Assembly (NCBI RefSeq): GCF_902141845.1
Contig: NZ_CABFPH010000054.1
Span: 1-36,063, forward strand
Length of the DNA stretch: 36,063 nucleotides
DNA from: Methylobacterium symbioticum
GTDB lineage: Bacteria > Pseudomonadota > Alphaproteobacteria > Rhizobiales > Beijerinckiaceae
Direction of reading: 5' to 3'
Position numbers and translations under genes: made by a program. The notes under the pieces are model-generated. The model did not search any database and was not told where the DNA came from. It saw only the letters and a list, made by a program, of their open reading frames with translations. Below are positions 1 through 7,367 of the stretch, one piece after another; the first letter of the stretch is position 1; each line of letters begins with the position of its first letter.

Positions 1-1
1 A

Positions 2-109
2 GAAGCGTGGCTGTCGGCGCCCTGGTCTGAGGCGAAGGCGCTCCAGCGGACTCTGCCGGATGGGATGCTGAGCGTCGTCGCGCGCGGCGCTCGCCATGAT
101 GGTGACTAA
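2..109 (+). CDS. SRAP-type (HMCES/YedK-like) protein, C-terminal end only
   Basis: Only the last 35 codons are inside the window, read in frame 2 and ending at a TAA. The peptide contains APWSEAKALQRTLPDG followed by SVVARGAR, which resembles the C-terminal tail of SOS-response-associated peptidase (SRAP) proteins, where a W-x-x-AKALQRPLP-like segment precedes a short beta strand. SRAP proteins form a DNA-protein crosslink at abasic sites in single-stranded DNA through a Cys2 at the N-terminus, which lies outside the window. The family call rests on recall of this tail alone. The intactness of the gene cannot be judged. Confidence 0.5.
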   Translation, partial: EAWLSAPWSEAKALQRTLPDGMLSVVARGARHDGD

Positions 110-157
110 TCGAAGTCAGCACACACAAAGCTAGATGATGCAGATCGACGTGCCGGA

Positions 158-540
158 TCACGGAAGCCGAAGCGTGCTCATCTCATTGAGGAGCGCGGTA
201 AGCCTTGCCTGCTTAGAGGTGCCGGTCTTGAGATAGATGGCTCTCAGCTGGGCCCGGATCGTGTGCACCGTGACACCGGCTTGCGCTGCTGCCTCCGAAG
301 CGCCGCGTCCTCGCGCGATGTCGCGGCCGACCCGCGCCTCCACCGGGGTCAGATCGAGCAGACCTTGCACGAGCCGCGGACTTGGCAATCGTTCCGTGCC
401 GGCAACCGTGAAGACGACAGCCTACACGCACCGGGATTGCCCGAACTCGCCGATCAGCGCGCGATTATGTTCCGGACCTGACTGCAACGCCAGTCTCCAA
501 GGCGCGTCGCCGATTGAAGCGGGGTTTGGACACACTTTAT
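158..540 (-). pseudogene. LuxR-type HTH regulator, decayed
   Basis: The last 76 codons encode a LuxR/GerE-type helix-turn-helix: LTPVEARVGRDIARG, then ASEAAAQAGVTVHTIRAQLR and IYLKTGTSKQARL. This matches the family pattern of a Glu-containing first helix and a T-x-R-x-Q-L recognition helix. The same frame continues upstream with plausible coding sequence (APWRLALQSGPEHNR, then LIGEFGQSR), but a TAG at 422-424 interrupts it. No start is evident beyond about 540. A TTG at 388 could in principle start an HTH-only peptide. I read this as the 3' half of a regulator killed by a nonsense mutation and 5' truncation. The target genes are unknown. Confidence 0.6.
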
Positions 541-1040
541 AATACATGTTTCGCAACTATTCTAGATCTGATGCTGGTTTTTTTCGGAGAGTGGCCTATT
601 GCCCATCCGCTTTTGGTGCGATCTACTTCGCTATTGCTGCCGACCGTGCTGATCGAAGCATAAGATCTCAAGGCGAGCGCCGCCACCGCGCATCTGCTTC
701 TACTTCCGGCCGGAGGTTATGGCCGAGCACGGCGTTCAGCTCCGTCCCGTCGCCCTTGCTGAATCCTGATCCTGGGCAACGTTGCCGGACGAGCCCTGCG
801 ATCGATGACGATGTCGTCGACGCTCATGGCGTTGTTTGCCCAGCCTCTGCCGGTGAAACCGGTTGCACGGAACTCGAAGTTGCGGGCAATGGTGACGATC
901 GCGCGCCCGGCGCGGTCTGACGCCGCTATGGAAGCGTAGGACATCGTCTCAGCGCGAGTTCGACTACGTTCCCATGTCAAAAGCCGAGGAGCGCCCGGCC
1001 ATATGAAACGGGCCAGCTCTCAACCAGCCTCTCCAGCGTC
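541..1040. other. Stretch without a supportable gene
   Basis: I see no convincing gene here. A minus-strand frame at about 717-980 (containing AIVTIARNFEFRATGFTGRG) and a second frame at about 675-775 (containing GTELNAVLGHNLRPEV) look faintly coding. Neither has a ribosome binding site or a family I can name. They may be further gene scraps, since both flanks carry decayed genes. A TATAAT at about 537-542 has no properly spaced -35 element. Confidence 0.4.
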
Positions 1041-1418
1041 TCATATCGCTGCGATAGCTTGGGTCGCGAGCAAACGCTTCCGGCCCTGCTTGTCCGCGGG
1101 ATCACCCCGCATCCAGGCTAGGTGATACCCGTTGAGGCCGGACGGGTGGCTCACGTGCACCCAGAGTGTGGATCCGGTCCGGTAGGCTACCTCGTTGATC
1201 GAGGAGAAGCGCGAGCCGTGCAGCCTGCGGACCACCTCGCGGCAGCCGGCGATGTAGGCGTCGCCCGTGCCAAGCATGAGCACGAGCCGCACGCTCGGCG
1301 GCAGGTGCTGGAGATGCGTCTCGGCGCAGCGCCGGACGATTGGCGCCGCCTCGGCCTCGACGAAGGCCTTGGTCATGATAGGCCCGCTGCACTCGTGCTT
1401 GCCCGTCTTCTCGTTGAT
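1041..1418 (-). pseudogene. Gene fragment, possibly uracil-DNA-glycosylase-like
   Basis: The frame reads INEKTGKHECSGPI before the first ATG at 1376, then about 111 residues to the stop. Visible segments are VRLVLMLGTGDAYIAGC, STLWVHVSHPSGLNGYH and a C-terminal DKQGRKRLLATQAI. A VLxLG strand followed later by an H-P-S-x-x-N-G motif is reminiscent of the uracil-DNA glycosylase superfamily, but I cannot confirm the family. The upstream part that would hold the N-terminal motif is absent: within the next 90 bases coding potential switches to another frame. Either a truncated gene starting at the 1376 ATG or a remnant is possible, and remnant is favoured by the neighbours. Confidence 0.4.
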
Positions 1419-1507
1419 CCGAACTGCTCCAGCAGGTCGATGACGAGCGGTGGGATCGCGCGCTGCTGCAGGCGTTCCTGAGCATGGATCGTGGAGCCGC
1501 TCTCATG
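1418..1507 (-). pseudogene. Short gene fragment (HAQERLQQR peptide)
   Basis: One frame encodes ESGSTIHAQERLQQRAIPP followed by LVIDLLEQFG, an amphipathic stretch of the kind found near the N-terminus of small uncharacterised alphaproteobacterial proteins. It runs into non-coding-looking sequence and a TGA about 50 bases further on. It has no start codon at its head. Its end abuts the beginning of the neighbouring INEKTGKHE fragment in a different frame, which looks like a deletion junction between two unrelated genes. The function is unknown. Confidence 0.35.
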
Positions 1508-1742
1508 CGCGCGGGCTCCCGGCATAGGGGGACTGGAGCTGCGCGATCTCACTGACCTCGCGACGCTGCCAGCTCGTTCCGGCGACGATGCCCCAGTTCC
1601 CGGCGGGGTTTGGGCGTCGCCAGTACGGCGTTGGCATCCGTGCGAGCTGAGCGAGCGCGTCCTGATAATCGTCGACAGGGATCTCGGCCCCCTTCGGGCC
1701 GATTGTGTAACCGCGCTGGTTACGGCAGGTGACAGAATAAGA
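1503..1742 (-). pseudogene. Small hypothetical protein remnant without a start codon
   Basis: An open frame of 79 codons between a TGA at 1743-1745 and a TGA at 1503-1505 encodes CRNQRGYTIGPKGAEIP, then DDYQDALAQLARMPTPYWRR and NPAGNWGIVAGTSW. The peptide looks like real protein (balanced composition, Trp and Tyr in conserved-looking positions). It has no ATG, GTG or TTG before an internal Met near residue 36. A one-base shift would join it to an ATG near 1746, so a small frameshift at the start is the simplest reading. I do not recognise the family. Confidence 0.4.
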
Positions 1743-1843
1743 TCATGCCGGCCGAGCAGCGGCGCCGATGTCCCAATATATCCCTGCCTTTCCAGCGAAT
1801 ACGCTAATCGAAAAAGGATCTTGAACTCATAAATTCTTCCCTA

Positions 1844-3295
1844 TCAAATGCACGCGCCGTTGAATAGCGTGCACCCGGTCTTGGGGCGCGATAGCCGACG
1901 CTGCGGAGGAACCGCTTTTAGGCGCCGGGGAGCCTCGACCAAAACGGCGGGGGGCGGCTTCGATGGCTTTGGCGTTGGCTTCACGATGTCCTGATGTTTA
2001 GGCCTGTCCTGCACGGCCGCACAGACCCCGTTTGCAGCCCGTCTCTCACCCGCACGGCAAGGTTTGGCCACGCATTCGTTGTTCACCGCGACGAATCCAT
2101 CCGTGCAGCTCACCGTGCATATTGGAGGCGACAAGCTCTGCAGCTTCGACAGGAACGCTTCGTCGATGTTTTTCGGTTCGACGCTCATGTTCGCGAATCG
2201 GTTGAAGCGCTGAAGGGACGACTTGGCTTCGGTTTCCCAGACCGGTCGAACGACACTCGGCCCACATCCGAGGCGTCGGAGCTCGGCTTGAGTGTTCGAT
2301 GCCAGGATGCGTGCGTTCTGTTTCGGATCGGGATCCTTGAGGTTCGCGACAGGAGTGCCGTGTGGCGGGGGTGCCGAAGGGCGGTCTGGTTTGCCCGACG
2401 CATCCGGCGCTTTCACCGCCTCATCCAGGCGGATCGCCTCCGGCCCCATCGATGCCTGGGGTTCTTTCGGCGGTGCGGGAACCGGCCGCTCGGGCCGGGC
2501 CGTGACGAAGTAGAAGTCCTCGTCCGGAAGCGATCCATATACAAACGGCTCCTGCCGCCTTCCGGTCTCGATAAGGACGTCGTTTCTGATCTTCCGAAGC
2601 AGGCGGCTGAGTTCGAGATTGGGCGTGCGAATGTATCGCAGCAGCGCGCTGGTAAACGGGCTGTTGGATTGCCCTCCGTCCCAGGCGACCTGACCGTCTT
2701 TGGCGGCAAAGGCCACCAAGGTTCCGCCTTCGGGCTCGATCCTGGCAAGGCCTCTCGAGATCGACCGGGTGCCGTTCAAACGTTTCATTGTCGCGAGGAA
2801 GGGATTCTCCCGGCAGGCATCCAGCAGGATGAGCCGCAACCGTCGCGCGCCCTCCACGGCCGCAAGGACCTGATTGAGATTGATGGCTTCGAAGGACGCA
2901 TCCCGATCCGAGGAAAGATGGGCATCGACGGGAATCAAGAAATTCGTCCCATTAATCTCGATCCCGTGGCCGGCGTAATACAGGACCGCCCACTCTGCGG
3001 TCTCGGCTTCGGCCGAGAAAGTCCGCAAGGTATCGAGCAACTGATTTCTCGTCTGCTCGACGGCCACTGTCACTTTGGAGAAGCCGACGTCACGCAGTGC
3101 ATTCGCGACGGCGGTCGCGTCCTGGAGCGTGTTGCGCAAAGGCGGAGCGTAACGGTAGGTACCATTGCCGATAACCAGCGCGACACGTCGTTCATCGGCA
3201 AGGCAACCGAACGACGTGAGCAGGGCGACGAGCAGGACGAACGACCTCGATAGATTATTTACAGCATATATTAATGATGTAGCTGCTACACGCAT
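1844..3295 (-). CDS. Exported caspase-like protease (peptidase C14 family)
   Basis: This 483-residue protein has an N-terminal hydrophobic export signal (about residues 19-33, likely cleaved after CLA) and a caspase-like p20 domain beginning RRVALVIGNGTY. The catalytic His is in LYYAGHG (His110) and the catalytic Cys in LLDACRENPF (Cys161), both intact. The p10-like part ends near DEDFYF. A Pro-rich linker follows, then a segment with QAELRRLGC and LQRFNRFANMS resembling the degenerate peptidoglycan-binding module of rhizobial caspase-like proteins, and a Cys-rich, basic Pro-rich tail. It presumably acts in the envelope; the substrate is unknown. I chose the ATG at 3295; a TTG at 3331 would overlap the upstream gene. 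It follows the 3328-3990 gene on the same strand and is probably co-transcribed. Confidence 0.85.
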   Translation of the reverse strand: MRVAATSLIYAVNNLSRSFVLLVALLTSFGCLADERRVALVIGNGTYRYAPPLRNTLQDATAVANALRDVGFSKVTVAVEQTRNQLLDTLRTFSAEAETAEWAVLYYAGHGIEINGTNFLIPVDAHLSSDRDASFEAINLNQVLAAVEGARRLRLILLDACRENPFLATMKRLNGTRSISRGLARIEPEGGTLVAFAAKDGQVAWDGGQSNSPFTSALLRYIRTPNLELSRLLRKIRNDVLIETGRRQEPFVYGSLPDEDFYFVTARPERPVPAPPKEPQASMGPEAIRLDEAVKAPDASGKPDRPSAPPPHGTPVANLKDPDPKQNARILASNTQAELRRLGCGPSVVRPVWETEAKSSLQRFNRFANMSVEPKNIDEAFLSKLQSLSPPICTVSCTDGFVAVNNECVAKPCRAGERRAANGVCAAVQDRPKHQDIVKPTPKPSKPPPAVLVEAPRRLKAVPPQRRLSRPKTGCTLFNGACI

Positions 3296-3327
3296 CGCGA
3301 TCGTCCGGAATGGGCTGAGATCGTCGG

Positions 3328-3990
3328 TCAACGAAGAGGCGTGAATGCCGATGTCGATGTATACACGACGCTGGACGGCTGGGATCCGTCGATTTGCAAA
3401 TCGAACTTGATCTGGATGTTGCCCGTACCGCCTATCAGAGTCGCGGTTCTCATATCAATGTTATAATCGTACTGGATCTGCCATTGTGCGCTTCCGCTGC
3501 CGATGACGGCACTTCCATTCGTCACCGGACCCTGGAAGAGAATATCCATCGTGACGGATAAGATATCGCCGGTGAGCCGTACGGTGGCCGTCCCGTCACG
3601 AATGCCGAGATTCGCCAGGTAATTTGCGATCTCGAAGTTCGCATCGCGGCGCAAAGCCATCAGCTCTCCCATGCGAAGGTTCCTCGGGGTGGCCTCACCA
3701 CGCCCGAGCCGGATAGTCCGGTTTACCTGCAGGGCGAACCCCTTCGGATAGAAACCACCTTGACTGTTGGGAAAGTAGAATAGCGCCATGCCTGTCCGGG
3801 TCATTTGAATGCGTCCCGGAAAGTCAAACGACCTGCATCCCATCGGGATACAATGCCTTCCCACGTCCCGATAGTCGAACGTTCTATCAACCAGCGAATA
3901 AGATCTCTGTGCGTTCGCATCCGGCGCGTTTAAGGCAGCCCATAGGACAACGAAGATAAAGCAAACCGGCCGGATGCTTGTTACAGACAT
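3328..3990 (-). CDS. Exported protein of unknown family, upstream of the caspase gene
   Basis: This 220-residue protein starts at an ATG preceded by AGGAGG about ten bases upstream. It has a signal peptide (hydrophobic VCFIFVVLWAAL, cleavage probably after ANA). The mature part looks beta-rich, with alternating hydrophobic segments such as TATVRLTGDILSVTMDILF and WQIQYDYNIDMRTATLIGG, and a close Cys pair in HCIPMGC that could form a disulfide. I recognise no family. It is 33 bases from the caspase ATG, and overlaps it if the TTG start is used, so the two probably form one operon. It may be a partner or substrate of the protease; that is inference from position only. Confidence 0.75.
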   Translation of the reverse strand: MSVTSIRPVCFIFVVLWAALNAPDANAQRSYSLVDRTFDYRDVGRHCIPMGCRSFDFPGRIQMTRTGMALFYFPNSQGGFYPKGFALQVNRTIRLGRGEATPRNLRMGELMALRRDANFEIANYLANLGIRDGTATVRLTGDILSVTMDILFQGPVTNGSAVIGSGSAQWQIQYDYNIDMRTATLIGGTGNIQIKFDLQIDGSQPSSVVYTSTSAFTPLR

Positions 3991-4441
3991 GGCTGCCTGT
4001 CCTCCTGCTTTGGTTCTCGCGACCTCAGGAATTCATATTGAGCACCCGGAAAGAGATCAGGCAAGATCATCAAAAGAGCTAGGCCATTATAGTGGTCGGG
4101 CGGCTCGGGCGCTGCTCGACCGTGGCGCAATCAATGGGAACCTGAATGTCTGTTCGACGAAGGTGAGTGCCGATCCCTGCGGCCTTGAACGTCACGATGT
4201 GCTGGAAACGCCCTGCCGTGAGTCTGGGGCACCGATGGATGCCGAGCGCATCTCCGTCTGCCTGTGCGCGGGCCGTGCTGCCCTGGTGGCGGCGCTGGGA
4301 CGGCTCCGAAGCCGCGTGGCGACGAGGCGTGACGCTGCTCGGGCCGAGCAGCGCGGTCCAAGTGAGGTAGGACATCCTCGCGATGTCAGGGAGCGAACCA
4401 GCTCCGGCACACGTTATGCGTGCAACGACAAGGGGGCGCCG
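3991..4441. other. Stretch without a supportable gene
   Basis: This holds the upstream region of the exported protein and caspase unit, including its AGGAGG ribosome binding site at the left edge. Open frames exist on both strands (a minus frame containing RFQHIVTFKAAGIGTHLRR is the most protein-like). None has both a start signal and a recognisable family. It may be an eroded gene. Confidence 0.4.
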
Positions 4442-4654
4442 ATGCTGTCTCGACTCAGGTCCGGGATCAGAGCCATACGACGCAAGGCGCGTGAGCGCAC
4501 GGCTCCTGTGCCGGTAGCCGAAGCGACGGGCGATCCCGTGAACATTCCGCCGATGCGCCCTCTCGCGCCTCGATCCGCCGAGAACGACAACCCGAATCAG
4601 GCACTCTACGAAACCGTGAAGCAGGATCTCTGTTCGGCCGGATACCTACGCTGA
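4442..4654 (+). CDS. Small basic hypothetical protein
   Basis: This is a 70-residue frame whose ATG follows an AAGGGGG purine run at suitable spacing. The N-terminal third is strongly basic (SRLRSGIRAIRRKARER), followed by a Pro-rich middle and a C-terminus ENDNPNQALYETVKQDLCSA. The C-terminal segment looks like real protein, so the frame may be a genuine small gene or the end of a truncated one. I do not recognise a family. It precedes the dead caspase gene on the same strand by about 40 bases. Confidence 0.35.
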   Translation: MLSRLRSGIRAIRRKARERTAPVPVAEATGDPVNIPPMRPLAPRSAENDNPNQALYETVKQDLCSAGYLR

Positions 4655-4697
4655 TCGCGCTGCCGGATCGCTCGAGGCAGGACGCCTGGAGGCGGCC

Positions 4698-5690
4698 ATG
4701 GTGGCCTCCGGACAGAGGGCATGTGTCTGGATGCGTGTTCTGCTCATCGCGGGCCTAATGCTCTTGGGCCTCCTCCAGACTGCCCTTGCCAGCGACGCAC
4801 GGGTCGCGCTCGTGGGGGTGGCGAGCTACCAGCACGCGCAGCGGCGCTCGCGAACAGGCGCAACGATGCAAGCGACGTGAGCGCAGCGCTTCAGCGATCG
4901 GGCTTCACGGTTTAAGTCGTTCTTGATCCGGATCGGGCTGCATTCGAGAAGGCGATCAGGCAATTCGGCAAGACGGCCCGAGGCGCAGACGGGGGCATTC
5001 TTATATGCTGGCCATGCCCTGGAGGTAGGCGGGCGAAACTGGCTGTTGCCCACCAGCGTCGAACTCAAGATCCCGCGCGACCTGCGGTTTGAGGCGGTGG
5101 ATGTCGAGAGCCTGCTGGAGCAGACCGAGAGTCTGGCTCGGGTCACGCTGCTGTTCCTCAACGCACGCCGCGACAACCCGTTCCAGAAGCGGTTGGTCAC
5201 CGGTTCGCGCGACATCCCCCGTGGTGGCCTCGGCCAAGTCTCTGCGGGGACCGGAACTCTGGTGGCCTTCGCCACCGCGCCTGGCACGGTGGCGCGAGAA
5301 GGCAGGGGTCACAATAGCCCGTGCACGACTGTGCTACTACGCCGCATCGAGCCCCCCGGCCTAGAGGCCAGTTGCCTGGTTTGGTCCGCCGCGATGTCCG
5401 CGAGGCATCGAACGGCACGCAGCTGCCGTGGCAAAACATCGGCCTCTAAGGAGAATTCTACTTCAAGTCCCCGAAGCCGCCACTGACTTGCGTCGCCAAG
5501 CAGACCCCGCGCGATGGAACGATGGAGGCAGAGCTCTTGTTCTGACAGAGCATCAAAGTCAGCAAGGACCCGCTCGATTTCCAGGCCTACCTCGTGCGTT
5601 TTCTGACCGGGGTTTTCGCTGACCTTGCGCGACGCCGCGCCGTTGCCGCTTCGCCAGCAGCCTCGCCGCCTGCGGCGCTCACCCGCCAAC
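4698..5690 (+). pseudogene. Second caspase-like protease gene, inactivated
   Basis: The ATG follows GGAGGCGGCC, and a signal peptide (VLLIAGLMLLGLLQTALA) leads into DARVALVGVASYQ. The reading then has to jump frame near 4850 (NDASDVSAALQRSGFTV), meets a TAA at 4913-4915, continues as VVLDPDRAAFEKAIRQFGK, and jumps again near 5000 to FLYAGHALEVGGRNWLLPTS. The GHG motif is GHA and the catalytic block reads LFLNARRDNPF, so the Cys is gone. After a further shift near 5375 it reads RRDVREASNGTQLPWQN, with a TAA at 5447-5449 and EGEFYF-like GEFYFK. A second in-frame stop (TGA 5543-5545) follows, then DPLDFQAYLVRF and, after one more shift near 5600, GVFADLARRRA. Each piece aligns in order with caspase-family proteins, so this is one heavily decayed gene. 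Confidence 0.8.
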
Positions 5691-6604
5691 CCGCCACGCC
5701 CAGTATGCTCTTGCTTTGTGACACAGAAGTGCTACACGCCAGGATGTTGCAAGCGCGCCAAGTGATTGTTTCTACTCAGGTTATTTTTGAAGGGTGACGG
5801 TCCCTCACCGCCCACCAATGCGATCAATGATTTATCCGGCACACCGGATCCAATCTGAGCTGGTCCCGCCCAATATCGACCCGATACGTCCGGTTTCGCC
5901 CCAAGACATGGCGGACAACCCCACCCTCGGCAACCTGATCAAGGCGATCAACACTGACCCGATGAGCGCGCTGATTGTAGCCTGCGGCACGAAGGATTGA
6001 TCGGCAATCGCGACGGAAACACAACCGGTGACCTCCGACTGAAGGCGTTCGGCTTGGAGCATCTCACAAAATTTCCGCTGCGCCGTCATGCCCAGGGGGA
6101 GATCTCCCGGCAGCCGGGAGTCTTGTGAGGCGCTCTGAGCCCCAAACGCGCGGCAAGAGGGCCGGTAATCAGGACCGATACCATTGGCAGCAGCCCGCCT
6201 GCCTCCTGATATGCGCGGCAGGCCACCCTCCTGCTCGGCAGGATTGCAATCCGATGACATTGCCATCTATAGTTGCTCAGCGCACATCCCAGGTGGCGTA
6301 AGGGACATCGCGGGTCAGGCGTCTGAGAGCCTGAGATCAAGCCAGCTATTTGCAGAATGATATAAGAACCGATGCATTAAATACGGCCGAACGAAGAAAA
6401 CTATCAGTGCACGACAATATTGTTCGATGGCCACCAAGGCGCAAATATATTCAAATCAGGGAATTATTAGTCGGAAATACACCGACAGGCAAGTCAACCC
6501 GCTTTGAATTTGACATCGAAATCGATATTTGACTGATCAACGCACGCACCACGATCCGGAGCAGAGGCACCACCGTCCCACTCGCCCTCAAGTCGCAGGT
6601 CGCC
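5691..6604. other. Long stretch without a supportable gene
   Basis: I recognise no gene. A plus frame from an ATG at 5818 to 6000 (peptide containing SPQDMADNPTLGNLIKAIN) is protein-like but has no ribosome binding site or known family. From about 6340 to 6540 the DNA becomes clearly AT-richer than its surroundings, just upstream of the first methyltransferase. A 60-codon plus frame there (6350-6532) also lacks support. The AT-rich part may hold the promoter of the methyltransferase gene or be foreign DNA. Confidence 0.4.
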
Positions 6605-7327
6605 ATGCAAGCAGAGATCGACGCTGTCGATTACTCCGTCCCTCCGCAGGAGCTTGAGGTCAGGATCGCGCGGCGAACCCTGGCACGCGTCTATGTCCGA
6701 GGGAGCGGCGTTGAAGTGGGCGCCGGAACACGCCCCTGGCCCCTTCCACTTGGAACATCTTGCTTCTACGGCGATGTTCTCGATACGGAAGGGCTCGCTC
6801 GGTACTTTTCGGCGACGGGCTCAGCCTATGAGGGATTTATCGACGCGCAGACCTTCGCGGGGATTCCTGACCAAGCCTACGATTTTTCCCTCTCAGCCCA
6901 TGTTTTGGAGCACCTCGTCAACCCGCTGGGCGCGATCGAAGCGGCCCTCCGCGTGGTGAGGCCAGGCGGCATTGTCATGTTCGCCATACCTGACAAGCGA
7001 CACACTTGGGACAACCCTCGGCCAGTTACGCCGCTCAAGCATCTGATCTCAGATTACGTTACGGGCGGGGAAGATACGCGCATCGACGGCTGCCTAGAAC
7101 ACATTCGCTACTTACACCCTCAATGGGCACCCCCTATTCCAGAGGAGCAACACCAAGAGGAAGCAATAAGGCTTGCCAATGCAAAATTCGACACACATTA
7201 TCACACATGGACCAGCGATACTTTTATCGAAATGATTGAATGGGTCGAGGAAAATCTGGGAGGATCTATACTTCATAAGGAACTTGTATTCAATGAGAAT
7301 ATTGCCGTCTTACGAAAAAATGTCTAA
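6605..7327 (+). CDS. Class I SAM-dependent methyltransferase
   Basis: This is a 240-residue soluble protein. Motif I is VEVGAGTRPWPLP (about residues 36-48), an acidic strand end follows in CFYGDVLD, motif IV lies in FSLSAHVLEHLVNPLG, and motif VI in RVVRPGGIVMFAIPDKR. This is the standard order of a methyltransf_11-like Rossmann domain. The C-terminal half (GGEDTRIDGCLEHIRYLHP and HYHTWTSDTFIEMIEWV) is the substrate part and matches nothing I can name. It is related to the gene at 9009-9794: both share a V/LEVG-x-x-x-x-P opening and a PDKR/PDRRYT-like motif. Such proteins are often found in surface polysaccharide loci, but there are no glycosyltransferases here. The substrate is unknown. GC is lower than in neighbouring core genes. 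Confidence 0.8.
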   Translation: MQAEIDAVDYSVPPQELEVRIARRTLARVYVRGSGVEVGAGTRPWPLPLGTSCFYGDVLDTEGLARYFSATGSAYEGFIDAQTFAGIPDQAYDFSLSAHVLEHLVNPLGAIEAALRVVRPGGIVMFAIPDKRHTWDNPRPVTPLKHLISDYVTGGEDTRIDGCLEHIRYLHPQWAPPIPEEQHQEEAIRLANAKFDTHYHTWTSDTFIEMIEWVEENLGGSILHKELVFNENIAVLRKNV

Positions 7328-7367
7328 TTCCTTATTCTGAATACGTGTATCAAATTTCGTCGGAAGG

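Noticed and set aside
523..545. TATAAT box after TTGGAC
   Set aside because: The spacing between the boxes is only six bases and no gene follows.
717..980. Minus-strand 87-codon frame
   Set aside because: Its first half looks protein-like but it has no ribosome binding site and its second half turns into Arg-rich shadow sequence. Possibly a scrap, not enough to call.
4079..4375. Minus-strand 98-codon frame containing RFQHIVTFKAAGIG
   Set aside because: It has no recognisable family or ribosome binding site, and an equally long plus-strand frame overlaps it. Kept only as a remark on the gap.
5160..5184. EcfG-like pattern on the minus strand (GGAAC, 16 bases, CGTT)
   Set aside because: It lies inside the dead caspase gene with nothing suitable downstream on that strand. 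Probably chance.
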